14,148 nucleotides of DNA from Puniceicoccales bacterium. Lineage in GTDB: Bacteria; Verrucomicrobiota; Verrucomicrobiia; Opitutales; JAIRKQ01. Positions 13,946 to 14,148 of this stretch are shown piece by piece. Within the stretch, counting starts at the first letter, position 1. Each line of letters starts with the position of its first letter. Below the pieces are notes generated by a model. That model saw only the letters and a program-made list of their open reading frames with translations. It was not told the DNA's origin and made no database searches. The position numbers and the translations under genes are program-made. The stretch spans positions 1-14,148 of the forward strand of contig JAITET010000071.1 in the NCBI GenBank assembly GCA_031281895.1. The letters are read 5' to 3'.

Positions 13946-14148
13946 TTTGTTAATTCGCTGACATTTTTTGATTCCCTAATTCACGAATCGGTACATAGCT
14001 GCAGCGAACTGGACAAAAATAAAGGAATTAACGCGAATCTCAAAATAAAACCAGGGAATTCACACGATGTTTCCTGCTGAGAAAAAGTGCTCGCCGGCTG
14101 CACAGGGACAGTGATCGGCGATAGTGGATATGTTTCCACTACCCTCAA
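13946..14148 (+). pseudogene. Transposase fragment, IS982-like, with internal stop
   Basis: In the frame containing 14117-14119 the sequence reads KGINANLKIKPGNSHDVSC, a TGA at 14078-14080, then EKVLAGCTGTVIGDSGYVSTTL to the window end. The PGNxHD followed about 20 residues later by GxVIGDxGYxS is the pattern around the second catalytic aspartate in IS982 and some IS4/IS5 transposases; IS982 is my best fit. The part before about 14006 is open back to 13946 but not recognisable, and no start codon with a ribosome binding site is seen, so the 5' part is lost or scrambled. The TGA inside the core suggests decay. A perfect 7-bp inverted repeat (14122-14128 with 14135-14141) falls within these codons. 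The rest lies beyond the window. Confidence 0.6.

Noticed and set aside
14122..14141. 7-bp perfect inverted repeat as a terminator
   Set aside because: There is no T-run on either side and it falls within transposase codons (GDSGYVSTT); probably coincidental.
13981..14148. Minus-strand open frame entering from the window end, just upstream of the minus-strand terminator
   Set aside because: It could be the tail of a gene ended by that terminator, but the peptide has no recognisable features, and the plus-strand reading of the same DNA gives clear transposase motifs.
1..14148. CRISPR array, riboswitch, rRNA or phage structural genes
   Set aside because: No regularly spaced identical short repeats, no rRNA-like sequence and no phage-type gene order were seen on either strand.

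Overview
The window looks like a chromosomal segment from a bacterium of moderate-to-low G+C with many decayed insertion sequences. It contains a bacterial glycogen phosphorylase, a bacterial surface-polysaccharide operon, and broken transposase pieces of four families (IS481, IS5, two different IS630-type, and an IS982-like one). That mix is typical of genomes rich in mobile-element debris, including many host-associated bacteria. The phylum cannot be fixed from the sequence: there is no rRNA or other marker gene.

Region 1 (1-460) is transposon debris: the first ~23 codons of an IS481-type transposase run straight into the first ~85 codons of an IS5-type transposase. Next to this, on the minus strand, lies what looks like the last 28 bases of a tRNA (T-arm, acceptor 3' strand, A73, CCA) with no 5' part, as expected of an attachment-site scar or a deletion endpoint.

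Region 2 (465-5716) holds three intact genes. On the minus strand glycogen phosphorylase (4502-1986) is followed after about 33 bp by an unrecognised lysine-rich protein (1952-465). That protein has a 44-residue tandem repeat, one clear membrane segment and a small beta-rich C-terminal domain. Diverging from the phosphorylase is a GTG-start gene (4619-5716) with a GFSLGG nucleophile elbow, probably an alpha/beta hydrolase. The shared 116-bp intergenic region carries a perfect 10-bp inverted repeat. A ~60-bp sequence (82% identical by eye) occurs in the same orientation at both edges of this region (1-60 and 5721-5780).

Region 3 (5717-6756) has no intact gene that I trust. It holds the second copy of the 60-bp repeat, a frameshifted IS630 N-terminal fragment on the plus strand joined tail-to-tail with a different IS630 N-terminal fragment on the minus strand, and a doubtful minus-strand membrane ORF.

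Region 4 (6757-13825) is a six-gene plus-strand operon in which every gene overlaps the next by 1-17 bases: a GT2 glycosyltransferase, an unrecognised 89-residue protein, a GT4 glycosyltransferase, a two-domain glycosyltransferase (GT-B-like plus DUF6492/GT-A-like), a PIG-L-type deacetylase, and a fusion of a coenzyme F420 hydrogenase beta-subunit-like iron-sulfur protein with a polysaccharide pyruvyl transferase. Together they suggest assembly and decoration (deacetylation, pyruvylation) of a surface glycan. No flippase, polymerase, export or nucleotide-sugar gene is visible here, so the set is either incomplete or served by genes elsewhere.

Region 5 (13826-14148) holds a strong hairpin, a probable minus-strand terminator, and a plus-strand transposase fragment with an internal stop that runs off the window end. 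The polysaccharide operon is therefore bracketed by transposase remnants on both sides.
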